A stretch of 64,000 nucleotides of DNA from Desulfuromonadaceae bacterium (GCA_019429445.1 JAHYIW010000017.1:1-64000); one strand, 5' to 3'; shown: positions 23,616 to 32,987, numbered from the stretch's first letter. Numbers and translations are program-made. Notes: generated by a model not told the origin, from the letters alone.

Positions 23616-24392
23616 TTATCGAAACCACGTCAGGATGAGCAGTGCCAGACTGATGACAATGATCAATGTTGCGATGGTGGCGAGAAGCAGAAAGAGCGGA
23701 GCATATTTACGTCGAGCATGATAACCGAGCGGGATCAGCGCACCGAAGCCGACTCCGACCAGGGCTCCACCGGCATGCCCGGCATTGTCGGCGCCGACCA
23801 CAAAGCCGAAAACAAAAGCGATAGCGGCCCATTTGAGCATCATGTCGCGGAGGGGATAACCACTTGGCCCGCTGCGATGATACCAGATTGCGGCACAGGC
23901 GATCAGTCCGAACAATGCCGCCGAAGCACCGACCACCGGAACCTGTGGATGCCATAAAAAATCGGCGGCGGTTCCGCCGCAAGCAGCAAGCAGGTAGAGG
24001 ACCAGGTAGCGTGGCGGGCCGAGGTCGGCTTCGAGCAGTGGCCCGATCTGACGCAGCACCAGCATATTGAAGGCAAGGTGAATAATCCCGCCATGCGTGA
24101 ACGCATAGGTAATGCAGCGCCACCATTCCTGCGCATTGATGACCAGTGGCCAATATTGTGCACCACTGTGAAGCAGTAAATAGGGGTCGGGATTGAGGAT
24201 AGGCGAGAACCCCTGCCCGGCAAGCACCCCCTGCAAGACCATTGCGGTGAACAATATCAGATTTAAAACCAGCAGGCTGTTGGTTACCAGCGGCGGATCT
24301 TCGGGGCGCAACGGCGCACCATGGAGCAGGCTGTCGCGTAACCGTTCAAGATTAAATACTGAACGGCGGCGGCGATTGAAAGTAAAAGGCAT
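23616..24392 (-). CDS. Rhomboid-family intramembrane serine protease
   Basis: 258 residues with six or seven hydrophobic helices. Catalytic serine is in GASAALFG (after helix 3) and catalytic histidine in NAGHAGGALVG (helix 6). The loop-1 WR motif (EWWRCITYAFTHGGIIHLAFNM) is also present. Rhomboids cut transmembrane helices in the lipid bilayer. A 50-residue basic cytosolic N-terminus precedes helix 1. Upstream neighbour is an intergenic stretch; downstream is ybaK. Confidence 0.9.
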   Translation of the reverse strand: MPFTFNRRRRSVFNLERLRDSLLHGAPLRPEDPPLVTNSLLVLNLILFTAMVLQGVLAGQGFSPILNPDPYLLLHSGAQYWPLVINAQEWWRCITYAFTHGGIIHLAFNMLVLRQIGPLLEADLGPPRYLVLYLLAACGGTAADFLWHPQVPVVGASAALFGLIACAAIWYHRSGPSGYPLRDMMLKWAAIAFVFGFVVGADNAGHAGGALVGVGFGALIPLGYHARRKYAPLFLLLATIATLIIVISLALLILTWFR

Positions 24393-24743
24393 CAGGACAG
24401 GTTTCCTCGATTAGAAAAGCAGTGCGGGGGGTTCGATTCCGACCAATTATTGCGCAAATTGATCAATTCAGCAAGCATGACGTAAAAATTGCGGCATAAT
24501 GGCTGATAGAACCAAAAAGAAGGTTGAGGTTTTAAGCCTTACTATCAGATTAAATCAGATTGAATCCGCGGCAAAAAAAAGATTTTCAGGCTTTGTTTAG
24601 CCGCTGATGAAAGTCCGATAACATCTGTTGTGGCTGTTCAAAACTTGAAGTTTTTCTGAAGATTAGGCAAACTTGGTGCACTCGCAGTATGCTTTGCGTG
24701 TGCCCGGTAAGTAAACTTTCCCGCGTGGTGAAATGAGCGATCA
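24393..24743. other. 351-base intergenic stretch with no supported gene
   Basis: AT-richer than its surroundings, between divergent genes, so it probably holds promoters for the rhomboid and PsiE genes, but I cannot place convincing -35/-10 pairs. Positions 24428-24445 resemble a tRNA T-arm and 3' end (GGTTCGATTCCGACCA) but nothing else of a tRNA is present. Confidence 0.5.
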
Positions 24744-25202
24744 ATGATGAATTTGTCAAATGAACAGCCGGTCAGACGTCTCATCTTTGGTACCCGTGGT
24801 TATCACTGGTTTGAAAGGGTGGTTATCGCCGTATTAACCGTGCTGGTTTCGGTTTCGGTCGTACTGACTCTGGCCCAGTCCGCTGTGGCGCTCTATCAGG
24901 TGGTCATGTCGAACACGCACATGATCGATCATGACGCGTTCATTACGGTCTTCGGAACGTTTATGACCGTGCTGATTGCTCTGGAATTCAACCACACCGT
25001 ACTCCCTGATATTACGGCGAAAGCACCGCTGGTCAAGGTTCGAGCAGTACTGCTGGTTGCTTTGCTGGCGTTGGCGAGAAAGGTTGTTCTGGTCGATTTC
25101 AAGCAGGTTCCATACACCTCGATGATTGGGCTGGCCGTGCTGATTATCGCTGTCGGCGTGGCGTATTGGGCGTTGCAGCCCGAAGACCGGAACAAGAATT
25201 AG
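24744..25202 (+). CDS. PsiE-family (phosphate-starvation-inducible) membrane protein
   Basis: 152 residues with four transmembrane helices. The pattern FERVVIAVLTVLVSVSVVL, then FGTFMTVLIALEF, then VLLVALLALARKVVLVDF and a last helix ending YWAL is typical of the PsiE family. Two adjacent ATG codons could start it. Function of the family is unknown beyond phosphate-starvation induction in E. coli. A GCCGAAC/GTTCGGC hairpin at 25202-25226 follows the stop, without a T run. Confidence 0.75.
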   Translation: MMNLSNEQPVRRLIFGTRGYHWFERVVIAVLTVLVSVSVVLTLAQSAVALYQVVMSNTHMIDHDAFITVFGTFMTVLIALEFNHTVLPDITAKAPLVKVRAVLLVALLALARKVVLVDFKQVPYTSMIGLAVLIIAVGVAYWALQPEDRNKN

Positions 25203-25258
25203 CCGAACGCGGCCAGTGTGTTCGGCGGCCATTGCAGTAGCTGCGGGGAATGTTCTGC

Positions 25259-26953
25259 ATGCGGTTTGTGCTGTTAACGATAATCTGGATTACCGGTTTG
25301 TTGAATGCGATACCTTGCGGAGCAGATCCTCAGCATATCCCTTCGCCAGCGGACCAGATTGCTGTTGAGTTGCGCGCGTTGGTCGAGGAACAATTATCTG
25401 GGCAGCAGCTGATACTGAACCGACAATTGTTGCTTGACGATACCACGCTGCCTCAATTTTACTCCGGGTTTAACTATCAACCCGCCTGGATCGCGACCGA
25501 TGGCCTCAATGCATCAGGCCGTCTGCTCCTTGATACCATTCGAGATGCCGAGCTTGAGGGCCTGTGTCCCGAAGAGTATCGCCTCGCAACCCTTGAACTG
25601 CTGGTCCGTTTTGAGCATGATTTGCGGCGTGGTGGCATTGCGACTGATCCACATTTTCTGGCCAGTCTCGATATATTGTTGACTGACGCGTTTTTGTCTT
25701 TTGTCGGTGACCTGGTCGAGGGGCGGGTCAATCCTGCCGATGTCTATCCTGACTGGGATGTTCCACAACAAAAAGCTGATACTGCGTGGCTGCTTGCGCA
25801 AATGATTTCCCCCGAACGGGCCGCACAGGTTTTGCGACAGTTGATCCCGGCATCTGTAGACTATCGCGGTTTACGGCGTTATTTGCGCTATTATCGGGAA
25901 TTATCCGTGCGTGGCGATTGGCCACAGCTTGAGGAAGGGCCACTTCTTAAGCCGGGGGAGAGTGACCGGCGTGTGCCGAAACTGCGTGCGCGTCTTCTGT
26001 TCAGCGGTGATCTGGAATTTGATAATACCCGTCCCGACGAATCTTACGATGACGCGACCGTTGCTGCCCTGAAAAAATTTCAACGCCGCCATGGTCTCTT
26101 CCCGGATGGGGTGCTGGGCGACCAAACGCGAAAAGAATTAAACGTTCCACTCCGCCGAAGAATCGATCAATTGATGCTCAATATGGAACGCTGGCGGTGG
26201 CTGGCGCGGGATCTTGGCGAAAACTATCTGCTGGTCAATATTGCTGATTTCAGTTTGAGTGTGATTGATGGCAAAGAGCATGTAATGTCGATGCCGGTGG
26301 TCGTGGGGACGGCTTATCGTCGGACTCCGGTCTTTTCTGCCGAACTGAAACAGATTGTTCTGAACCCCTATTGGTATGTGCCGCAAACAATCTTTCGCGA
26401 AGATAAGCTACCGTTGCTACGTGTCGATCATGACTATTTAGAGCAGCATGGTTACGATCTGGTCGAATGGCAGGGGGGGCGGGTCGTGAAGATAGATGCC
26501 GAGCAGATCGATTGGCGCGACGTCGTTCCTGAACAGTTCAAGGGGATTTTACGTAAACGACCGGGAGAGGGGAATCCGCTCGGAAAAATCAAGTTTCTTT
26601 TTCCAAATCCGTACGATATCTATTTGCATGATACGTCACAAAAGGATCTTTTTCGCAAGCAGACCCGCCTGTTCAGCTCCGGCTGTATTCGTATTGAACG
26701 ACCTCTTGATCTGGCGCAATATCTGTTGCAGCGGGAAGGGTGGAGCCGTGAGCGGCTGCTGACGATTTTGACTCAACCGGAGGAATATCAAATCAAACTC
26801 ATATCTAGCTGGCCGGTCCATCTGGTGTATCAGACCGCCTGGGTCGACAAAGCCGGTTTGGTGCATTTCCGTCCCGATGTCTACTGGCAGGATTGGGACC
26901 TGGAACGGGCGCTGCAAAAACGCCGCGTAAAGGCGGTCAGAACAGATCCTTGA
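25259..26953 (+). CDS. L,D-transpeptidase of the YcbB/LdtD type
   Basis: 564 residues. I chose the second ATG because GGGGAA lies 8 bases before it. A signal peptide is followed by a ~200-residue scaffold domain, a peptidoglycan-binding domain (about 250-300, DATVAALKKFQRRHGLFPDG), and a YkuD catalytic domain with YLHDT and SSGCIRIERP (nucleophilic cysteine). This is the long periplasmic architecture of E. coli LdtD, which makes 3-3 (mDAP-mDAP) cross-links and bypasses penicillin-binding proteins. Its last 17 bases overlap the end of the convergent TraB gene. Confidence 0.9.
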   Translation: MRFVLLTIIWITGLLNAIPCGADPQHIPSPADQIAVELRALVEEQLSGQQLILNRQLLLDDTTLPQFYSGFNYQPAWIATDGLNASGRLLLDTIRDAELEGLCPEEYRLATLELLVRFEHDLRRGGIATDPHFLASLDILLTDAFLSFVGDLVEGRVNPADVYPDWDVPQQKADTAWLLAQMISPERAAQVLRQLIPASVDYRGLRRYLRYYRELSVRGDWPQLEEGPLLKPGESDRRVPKLRARLLFSGDLEFDNTRPDESYDDATVAALKKFQRRHGLFPDGVLGDQTRKELNVPLRRRIDQLMLNMERWRWLARDLGENYLLVNIADFSLSVIDGKEHVMSMPVVVGTAYRRTPVFSAELKQIVLNPYWYVPQTIFREDKLPLLRVDHDYLEQHGYDLVEWQGGRVVKIDAEQIDWRDVVPEQFKGILRKRPGEGNPLGKIKFLFPNPYDIYLHDTSQKDLFRKQTRLFSSGCIRIERPLDLAQYLLQREGWSRERLLTILTQPEEYQIKLISSWPVHLVYQTAWVDKAGLVHFRPDVYWQDWDLERALQKRRVKAVRTDP

Positions 26954-28127
26954 TCCAGCCGAAGGCAACAAAGGTGCCGATTGCCGAACCGAAAGAGGAA
27001 AAGAGAAAGACCAGCAGGACGCGCGTGGTGCGGTTGGTCCACCAGCCGCTCAATTTGACGATGTCCTCACTGACTTTTTCCAGATCACGCACTGTTGGCG
27101 CGGCAAAAAACGCCTGTGCCAGACCGGCTACCATGCCGGCGCCAATGGTCGGGTTGAGAGACGTTATTGGCGCAGCGACGAAGGCGGTGATAACCGTGAG
27201 CGGGTGCCCCATTGCCAGCAGCGCCCCCCCGGCCGAAAGCAGACCATTGGCCAGGATCCAGGCAAGCGCGGCATCGGCAAAGCGTTCCCGATCACCGAGA
27301 AAGAAACCACCGATAAAAAGCACGATGACGATTGCCGGAATCAGCCATGGAATTACTTTTGAAATAGCCGGCTTGGGTGGAATGACGGACATCTCCGCCA
27401 CTGTTGCTGCAGATGTTCCCTGGCGCAGATGGTGTTCGGTGCCGGGGAGGTGTGCGGCCCCGAGAACGGCGACAACCTTGTTTCCCGGCGCAGTGAGAAT
27501 ATGATGGGCCATGTAGTAGTCACGCTCATCCACCAGGATCGTCTTGACTGACGGCAGCACATCGCCCATTTCTTCGAGGAGGGCCGAAAGAGTGTCTGTT
27601 TCGCGCAGACGGGCGAGTTCCTCTTCATTTATGTTTTGTTTTTCAAAGAGACTGGCAAACAGGGTCGAAAGAAGTTGCATCTTCTTCCAGAGGCCGGTGT
27701 TGCGCCAGGAACGCAGCAGCGTGGTACGTAGATCACGATCGACAAGGCACACGCCAAGACCATGCTCTTCAGCGGTTTCTGCTGCCGCTGCCAGTTCTGC
27801 TCCCGGTTTGACGCCGGTCTGTAGTCCCATGCGGCGCTGGAACGATGTCAGGGCCAGGTTTGCGAGCAGAAAAGGTGCCTGTTTTTTGCGAATGACTTGA
27901 AAGAGATTCAGTGATTCCCAGCGCTGCGGATTCTTCAGCGACTGATAGCGTTGCTCATCGAGCTCAACACAGACCGTGTCCGGTTGTTCAGTGGTGATCA
28001 CTTCGCGTACTGTATCGACCGAAGCCTGCGAAATATGCGCGGTTCCGATCAGGATGATTTCACGACCGTCAAGCAGCAGGCGGCGAATATTGGATGGGGG
28101 AGGGGCTGTCGTTGAGATCGAGTCCAT
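26937..28127 (-). CDS. TraB/PrgY-like membrane protein
   Basis: 396 residues. The N-terminal ~230 residues carry the TraB domain: LIGTAHISQASVDTV, CVELDEQRY, a GVCLVDRD segment and AVLGAAHLPGTEHHL (conserved G-x-A-H pairs proposed as metal-binding). The C-terminal ~160 residues form four hydrophobic segments. Enterococcal PrgY/TraB proteins shut down self peptide pheromone, and the fold is related to Tiki proteases, but the role in Gram-negative bacteria is unknown. It lies directly downstream of the probable 6S RNA, which has its own terminator. It overlaps the L,D-transpeptidase gene tail to tail. Confidence 0.82.
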   Translation of the reverse strand: MDSISTTAPPPSNIRRLLLDGREIILIGTAHISQASVDTVREVITTEQPDTVCVELDEQRYQSLKNPQRWESLNLFQVIRKKQAPFLLANLALTSFQRRMGLQTGVKPGAELAAAAETAEEHGLGVCLVDRDLRTTLLRSWRNTGLWKKMQLLSTLFASLFEKQNINEEELARLRETDTLSALLEEMGDVLPSVKTILVDERDYYMAHHILTAPGNKVVAVLGAAHLPGTEHHLRQGTSAATVAEMSVIPPKPAISKVIPWLIPAIVIVLFIGGFFLGDRERFADAALAWILANGLLSAGGALLAMGHPLTVITAFVAAPITSLNPTIGAGMVAGLAQAFFAAPTVRDLEKVSEDIVKLSGWWTNRTTRVLLVFLFSSFGSAIGTFVAFGWIKDLF

Positions 28128-28189
28128 AATAAACCATATCCGCTATTTGTGATTGGCCCGGTTTCTGCACGCCGGTGTTTTCAAAAGAA

Positions 28190-28210
28190 AAGCGTCGCGA
28201 CGCGACGCTT
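28190..28210 (-). terminator. Terminator of the probable 6S RNA
   Basis: AAGCGTCGCG and CGCGACGCTT form a perfect 10-bp stem with a one-base centre. On the minus strand it is followed by TTCTTTTGAAAA, a T-rich tail. Confidence 0.8.
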
Positions 28211-28352
28211 GATTACTGAGGAGCTCTCCACACCTGCCGTGGACTGTTGGGTCTCACAGCGACTATCCCAACAAGGTGGCCCGGCTTGTTGATGCATCAG
28301 GCGTCCCGCTACGCGGCGGGCTTGCACACAGCACCTCTGAAGCCGTTCCGAA
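28190..28352 (-). ncRNA. ssrS: Probable 6S RNA
   Basis: About 160 bases read on the minus strand. The 5' part contains CAGAGGTGCTGTGTGCAAGC and the 3' part CAACAGTCCACGGCAGGTG and GGAGAGCTCCTC. These resemble the 5' (CUGAGAUGUUCGCAAGCGGG) and 3' (ACAGCCUGCGGCGGCAUCUC) halves of E. coli 6S RNA. GAGG-GCT near the 5' end pairs with AGC-CCTC near the 3' end to close a long rod, leaving a large asymmetrical bubble. A CCCGC/GCGGG hairpin and a GTTGGG/CCCAAC hairpin lie inside. A TATAAT promoter and a strong terminator bracket it. 6S RNA binds sigma-70 RNA polymerase. Another structured RNA is possible. Confidence 0.68.
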
Positions 28353-28358
28353 ACGAAA

Positions 28359-28387
28359 ATTATACCGCGTGGACATTGGAGTCTCAC
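28359..28387 (-). promoter_or_regulatory. Promoter of the probable 6S RNA
   Basis: Perfect -10 TATAAT at 28359-28364 (minus strand) and -35 GTGAGA at 28382-28387, with a 17-base spacer. Transcription would start near 28352. Confidence 0.7.
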
Positions 28388-28507
28388 GTGCAGGGCAGAG
28401 AGCCAAGATATGTTCCCAGTATATGGAAAAACAATGTGTCTGGCAAGGGAAAACCAACGGAGGAAACCATAAGGGGAAGGCCACATTAAAATAATACATT
28501 AAAATCG

Positions 28508-28539
28508 TTGACAGCTCACTGTCCAGCGTATTTATATTA
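28508..28539 (+). promoter_or_regulatory. Candidate promoter of the GGDEF-EAL gene
   Basis: A perfect -35 TTGACA at 28508-28513 is followed after about 19 bases by TATATT, so the spacing is slightly long. It lies ~70 bases before the start of the gene. Confidence 0.5.
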
Positions 28540-28604
28540 ATGTTTATATTGAACCCCTGCGCATTTTGCAATATGGCATGTCGAATATTTTTATGGAGTT
28601 AATT

Positions 28605-30965
28605 ATGCCGCAGTCCACAAGCTGGACCGAAACAATTCTTGAAAATTTAGGCCTGCTTCAGAATTATGCCACAGGTTCAAAATTCACTGAACGACACGGT
28701 CGCGTGTTGCTGGTTTCACGCATGCGCTGGCTGCTACTGCTGATGATCGGTGCTTACTGCGTGGTTGCTGCGAGTTGTTATCTGTTCAGCAGTTATGGAT
28801 TCTTCCTTGACGCGTCTCAGCTGGTTATTCTCCTTGTTGCCGTTGCTGCGGTCATTTCATACAATCTGATTTACCAGCTTGGCTACGATAAGATCGTGCA
28901 TCTGCCCTGTATCGATCACCTGCAGATCATTCTGGATCTCCTCTTTACAACAATTTTGGTTCATTACAGTGGTGGGTCTGCAAGCTGGTTCTGGCCGGTC
29001 TATCTGGTGGTCACGATTGAATCGGCGGTGGTCATCGAAAAACGCGCCAGTGTCTGGATTCTCGGGGCAGTTGGTGGTGCCATGTATGGGATATTGTTGT
29101 TCGGGGAGGCGAGTGGCCTGCTACGCAACCTGTCGATGCCGTTTGTTGATGCTACCCTGTACACCGATCATCTCTATCTGTTGCTGAAATGGTTTTGGGT
29201 CAGTCTGCTCAATGCTGCGGTGTCGATCGTAGCGGCGTTTCTCATGTCGATTATCCGTGAGGAAAATGCTGCCGCGATTCTCAACGAGAAACGACTTTTC
29301 GATTTCCTCGATCGGGCCAGTGATCTGATTTTTCACTTTTCACCCGAAGGCAAGCTGCTGTATGCCAATTGTGCCTGGAAAAAAGCGCTTGGATTTGAGG
29401 AGGAAATCGGCGATATCAACCTGCTTGATATCGTAGATGATGATTCACGAGCCAAGTGTTTGCTCCATGTCCGCAAGGCTGTTGAGGGGGACTCGTTAAA
29501 TACACTGGAGGGACGTTTTGTCGCCAGAGACGGGCGTTTAATCGATGTAGAGGGCAACCTGACCCGCAGTGTTCATAATCATGAAACGTCACTGTGGAGT
29601 GTGTGCCGTGATATTACTTCGCGCAAGTTTGCAGAACAACGCCTCTTTCATATCGCTCACCACGATGCCTTGACGGGGCTGCCGAATCGTCTTTACTTTC
29701 TTGACCAGTTGCGGCAGGCGCGTCTGGTTGCAAAACGCTTCAGTCACCAGATTGCCATTCTGTTTCTCGATCTTGACCGATTCAAGATTATCAATGATAC
29801 CCTGGGTCATGGCGTCGGCGACCTGTTGCTTCAGGAAGTCGCTGCCAGGATCAAGGCATCGGTGCGTGAGATCGATACGGTTGCGCGCCTCGGTGGTGAT
29901 GAGTTTACCGTGATGTTAACCAACATTAAAGATGAAGGTGATATTGAAAAGGTTGCGCGAAAGATTCTCCAGACGGTGGGTAAGTCGGTGGTGATAGAGG
30001 GGAATGAACTTTTTATTACCACCAGTATCGGTGCCAGTGTCTATCCGCGAGATGGCGATGATCCAGCGACATTGGTCAAACATGCGGATATTGCGATGTA
30101 TCAGGCCAAGCAGGACGGGCGGAACAATTGGGTCTATTTCGATCCGTCGATGAATCTTGATTCTGACCGGCGCCTGTCGTTGGAAACCGGAATGCGCAAG
30201 GCCCTTGAGCGTGATGAGTTTGAGCTCCACTATCAACCCAAGGTCCATGCGGTGAGCGGAAAAATCACTGCCATAGAGGCGTTGGTGCGCTGGAACCATC
30301 CGTCGCTGGGGTTCCTTTATCCGCGTGAATTTATTGCCCTGGCCGAGGAAACCGGCCTGATTTTACAAATTGGAGAATGGGTATTGCGGCGTGCCTGTGC
30401 CCAGAATCGGGAGTGGCAGAACAAGGGGATTGCACCGGTGCGGATGGCGGTCAACTTGTCCGGGCATCAATTGCAACAGGCGGATATCGTGACGCGAGTG
30501 AAAAAAATTCTCGCCGAGACCGGACTTGATCCTGAATATCTTGAACTGGAAGTGACCGAGACGGTCATTATGCAAAATCCCGATTTTACGGTCAAGGTCC
30601 TGGGGCAGTTGAGCGATATCGGTATCCATCTGGCGATCGACGATTTTGGGACAGGGTATTCATCGCTGGCTCATCTCAAGCGTTTCCAGGTGAATACGCT
30701 GAAAATGGACAAATCGTTTGTGCGCGATCTGGAAATCAATTCGACCGATGCCGCGATTGCTACGGCAATCATTTCGATGGGGGCAAGCCTCAATCTTCAG
30801 ATCACTGCCGAAGGGGTTGAAACGGAGGGACAGCTCTCGTTTCTCAAGGAGCAGATGTGCGATGAAATTCAAGGGTTCCTTTTCAGCGAAGCACTGTCGG
30901 CCAGTAGTGTTGAAAAGGTGTTGCGAGTCGGCAGGCTGGACACAAAACGCATCGTTGGTGATTAA
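28605..30965 (+). CDS. Membrane PAS-GGDEF-EAL c-di-GMP protein
   Basis: 786 residues from the ATG with GGAG 6 bases upstream (an upstream TTG in the same frame lacks such a site). Several transmembrane helices fill about residues 35-225, followed by a PAS domain (about 240-350), a GGDEF domain with the intact active loop RLGGDEFTVML and the nucleotide motif FKIINDTLGHGVGD, and an EAL domain with EALVRW, LEVTETVIM and DDFGTGYSSL. Both catalytic halves look intact, so it may make or break c-di-GMP depending on its input. The membrane part resembles a MASE-type sensor. Confidence 0.92.
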   Translation: MPQSTSWTETILENLGLLQNYATGSKFTERHGRVLLVSRMRWLLLLMIGAYCVVAASCYLFSSYGFFLDASQLVILLVAVAAVISYNLIYQLGYDKIVHLPCIDHLQIILDLLFTTILVHYSGGSASWFWPVYLVVTIESAVVIEKRASVWILGAVGGAMYGILLFGEASGLLRNLSMPFVDATLYTDHLYLLLKWFWVSLLNAAVSIVAAFLMSIIREENAAAILNEKRLFDFLDRASDLIFHFSPEGKLLYANCAWKKALGFEEEIGDINLLDIVDDDSRAKCLLHVRKAVEGDSLNTLEGRFVARDGRLIDVEGNLTRSVHNHETSLWSVCRDITSRKFAEQRLFHIAHHDALTGLPNRLYFLDQLRQARLVAKRFSHQIAILFLDLDRFKIINDTLGHGVGDLLLQEVAARIKASVREIDTVARLGGDEFTVMLTNIKDEGDIEKVARKILQTVGKSVVIEGNELFITTSIGASVYPRDGDDPATLVKHADIAMYQAKQDGRNNWVYFDPSMNLDSDRRLSLETGMRKALERDEFELHYQPKVHAVSGKITAIEALVRWNHPSLGFLYPREFIALAEETGLILQIGEWVLRRACAQNREWQNKGIAPVRMAVNLSGHQLQQADIVTRVKKILAETGLDPEYLELEVTETVIMQNPDFTVKVLGQLSDIGIHLAIDDFGTGYSSLAHLKRFQVNTLKMDKSFVRDLEINSTDAAIATAIISMGASLNLQITAEGVETEGQLSFLKEQMCDEIQGFLFSEALSASSVEKVLRVGRLDTKRIVGD

Positions 30966-31022
30966 ATACGCCGGGTGATGACCTTATCAAGAGGCCGACC
31001 CCTTGGGGGGCTCAACCGCGCT

Positions 31023-32099
31023 CTATTGCGGTGTGCCGAGAATTCCTCCCTGGAGCATCTTGACATTGTTGCGACCGGCGGTCTTGACTTCGTACATCAG
31101 TGAATCAGCCAGTTTAATCATTTCTTCGGTACTGTTGACGTCGTCAGGAAATGCCGCAACACCAAAGCTCCCGGTCATCGTGAGCACGGTGTTTTCGACA
31201 AGGAACTCGAAATTGCGCAGTTTTTCACACAGTTTGGTGGCAACAATAAATGCATCGTGTTTACCGGTCGACGGCAGAACGACGATAAACTCGTCGCCGC
31301 CGTAGCGAATGGGGTGATCGGACAAGCGCAAGTTGTCTTTTAACAGCTGACCAATTTCGCTCAGCATGCGACTGCCGACCAGATGGCCGTAAGTGTCATT
31401 GACATCCTTGAAGTGGTCAAGATCGAAAAAAATCAGCGAGAGTTCGTCGCCGTAGCGTTCAGAGCGTTCAATTTCATGCTTGAGGATGCGATGCAGCTGG
31501 CGCGCGTTGAACAGTCCGGTCAGCTCGTCGGTGATCACCAGCTCGTTTATCTTTTCAAACAGGCGGGCGTTTTCGATGGCGATGGCGACGTAGTCGGCCA
31601 CGGTGGTGATGATAGTCAGATCGTTGTCGGAAAAACTCTCTTTATCGAGGGTGTTGATCATTTCGATGACCCCGAAAATTTGGTCGCGACTTTTAATCGG
31701 GGCACAGATTATCGACGTGGTTCGGTACTTGAAGTCGCGGTCAATGCGTTCGCAAAAACGGGGTTCCTGCGCGATGTCACTGATCAGCAACGGTTCGCCG
31801 TGTGCCACCACCCAGCCCGCGACCCCCTCTCCTTTCGACAGTCGTTCTCCTTGCGGGGGGGGCGTGCCCGGGTTGACCGCAATTTTAAAGATCAGGTCGT
31901 CACTTCCAGCTTCCCTTAACAGCAGTGACCAGATATCCGCTTTAAGCAGTTTCCCGGCCTCATTCAAAACGGTATTGAGAATTTCTTCCAGATCGAGCGA
32001 TGAAGCCAGCGCCTTGCCGATATCAACCAGCAATCTCAATTCTTCATTGCGTCGACTGAGGGTGGAAACCAGACTGTTTTCGTCCGCTGTTTGCGTCAA
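31023..32099 (-). CDS. GAF-GGDEF diguanylate cyclase
   Basis: 358 residues, cytosolic. The start is a TTG with GGAG 8 bases upstream. A short coiled coil leads to a GAF domain (about 35-180, with LLKADIWSLLL and SIICAPIKSRDQIFGVIEMIN), then a GGDEF domain (about 195-350) with FDLDHFKDVNDTYGHLVG and the intact RYGGDEFIVVLP loop. No RxxD inhibitory site lies at the usual place before GGDEF. Convergent with the GGDEF-EAL gene, 57 bases apart; the pairing suggests a local c-di-GMP module but co-regulation is not shown. Confidence 0.92.
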   Translation of the reverse strand: MTQTADENSLVSTLSRRNEELRLLVDIGKALASSLDLEEILNTVLNEAGKLLKADIWSLLLREAGSDDLIFKIAVNPGTPPPQGERLSKGEGVAGWVVAHGEPLLISDIAQEPRFCERIDRDFKYRTTSIICAPIKSRDQIFGVIEMINTLDKESFSDNDLTIITTVADYVAIAIENARLFEKINELVITDELTGLFNARQLHRILKHEIERSERYGDELSLIFFDLDHFKDVNDTYGHLVGSRMLSEIGQLLKDNLRLSDHPIRYGGDEFIVVLPSTGKHDAFIVATKLCEKLRNFEFLVENTVLTMTGSFGVAAFPDDVNSTEEMIKLADSLMYEVKTAGRNNVKMLQGGILGTPQ

Positions 32100-32198
32100 T
32101 GCGAGTGCTCCGGTCTGCCGTGTGTGGAGAAGATGCTTGCCTCTTATAGGCGATCATAGTGATAATAGCAATGCAAGTAAGTCTGAATCGGAGGTAGT

Positions 32199-32987
32199 AT
32201 GGCAAATATCTGGTTGTCTGTAAATCCCCTGACGCGCTTTTCCAACGGTTTTTTTGCACCTTTTCGCGCCGGGAAGTTCCTCATCGGTCACCCACGGCTC
32301 TATCCTTACATCATTATCCCGCTGATTATTAATGTTCTGGTGTTTTCGCTGACGGTTTATCTGGGCTTTAATTTTTTCAATGATACGGTCGTCGAGCTGA
32401 TTCCGCGTAGAGATGCCTGGTACTGGGCAGCCCTCTCGTATTTTCTCTGGACGTGTGCAGTGCTGCTGACGGCGGTGCTGGTTTTCTTTTTGTTTAGCGT
32501 CGTCGGCAATCTGATTGCCGCTCCTTTCAATGACATTCTTTCTGAAAAAACCGAAGCAGTGTTACGCGGCACAGGGTCTGATGATCCCTGGTCGTGGCGG
32601 GGGTTTGTTCATGACGTGCGCCGGACAGTCGGTGATGAGCTGAAAAAATTGGGTATTTTTATTGCGGCAATGGTGGTGATCCTGTTGCTCAACCTGATCC
32701 CGCTTGCCGGTTCTGTGCTCTATGCTGTCTTGTCGCTGTTGTTGACACTTTTTTTTCTGGCGCTCGAATACACCGGGTTTGTCTTCAGTCGCAAGCGGCT
32801 GGGCTTCGCGGTGCAACGTCAGTATCTATTATCACGTAAGGCCTTGATGGGAGGTTTCTCTGTCGGCGTACTGGTGTTACTGACCATCCCGCTTTTGCAA
32901 TTCTTTTGTATCCCGGTTGCGGTGGTCGCCGCGACCCGACTCTATTGCGCCGAAGATCTGGAGATAACCGCCGGAGACGTATCATGA
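32199..32987 (+). CDS. EI24/CysZ-family membrane protein
   Basis: 262 residues with about five hydrophobic segments and a GGAGG site before the ATG. The conserved NLIAAPFNDILSEKTEAVLRG segment and the F-x-A-P-F-R opening (FFAPFRAGKFLIGHPRLYPYIIIPLIIN) are hallmarks of the EI24 family. E. coli CysZ, a sulfate transporter, is a member. No cys genes are near, so sulfate uptake is only a possibility. The stop codon overlaps the start of the next gene (ATGA), implying coupled translation. Confidence 0.82.
   Translation: MANIWLSVNPLTRFSNGFFAPFRAGKFLIGHPRLYPYIIIPLIINVLVFSLTVYLGFNFFNDTVVELIPRRDAWYWAALSYFLWTCAVLLTAVLVFFLFSVVGNLIAAPFNDILSEKTEAVLRGTGSDDPWSWRGFVHDVRRTVGDELKKLGIFIAAMVVILLLNLIPLAGSVLYAVLSLLLTLFFLALEYTGFVFSRKRLGFAVQRQYLLSRKALMGGFSVGVLVLLTIPLLQFFCIPVAVVAATRLYCAEDLEITAGDVS

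Noticed and set aside
24428-24445. tRNA 3' end-like sequence GGTTCGATTCCGACCA
   Set aside because: Only a T-arm and CCA-like end are seen; no acceptor, D or anticodon arm precede it. Could be chance or a very old remnant, but not enough to list as a gene or attachment site.
25202-25226. GCCGAAC/GTTCGGC hairpin after the PsiE gene as a terminator
   Set aside because: No T run follows on either strand, so I did not list it as a terminator.
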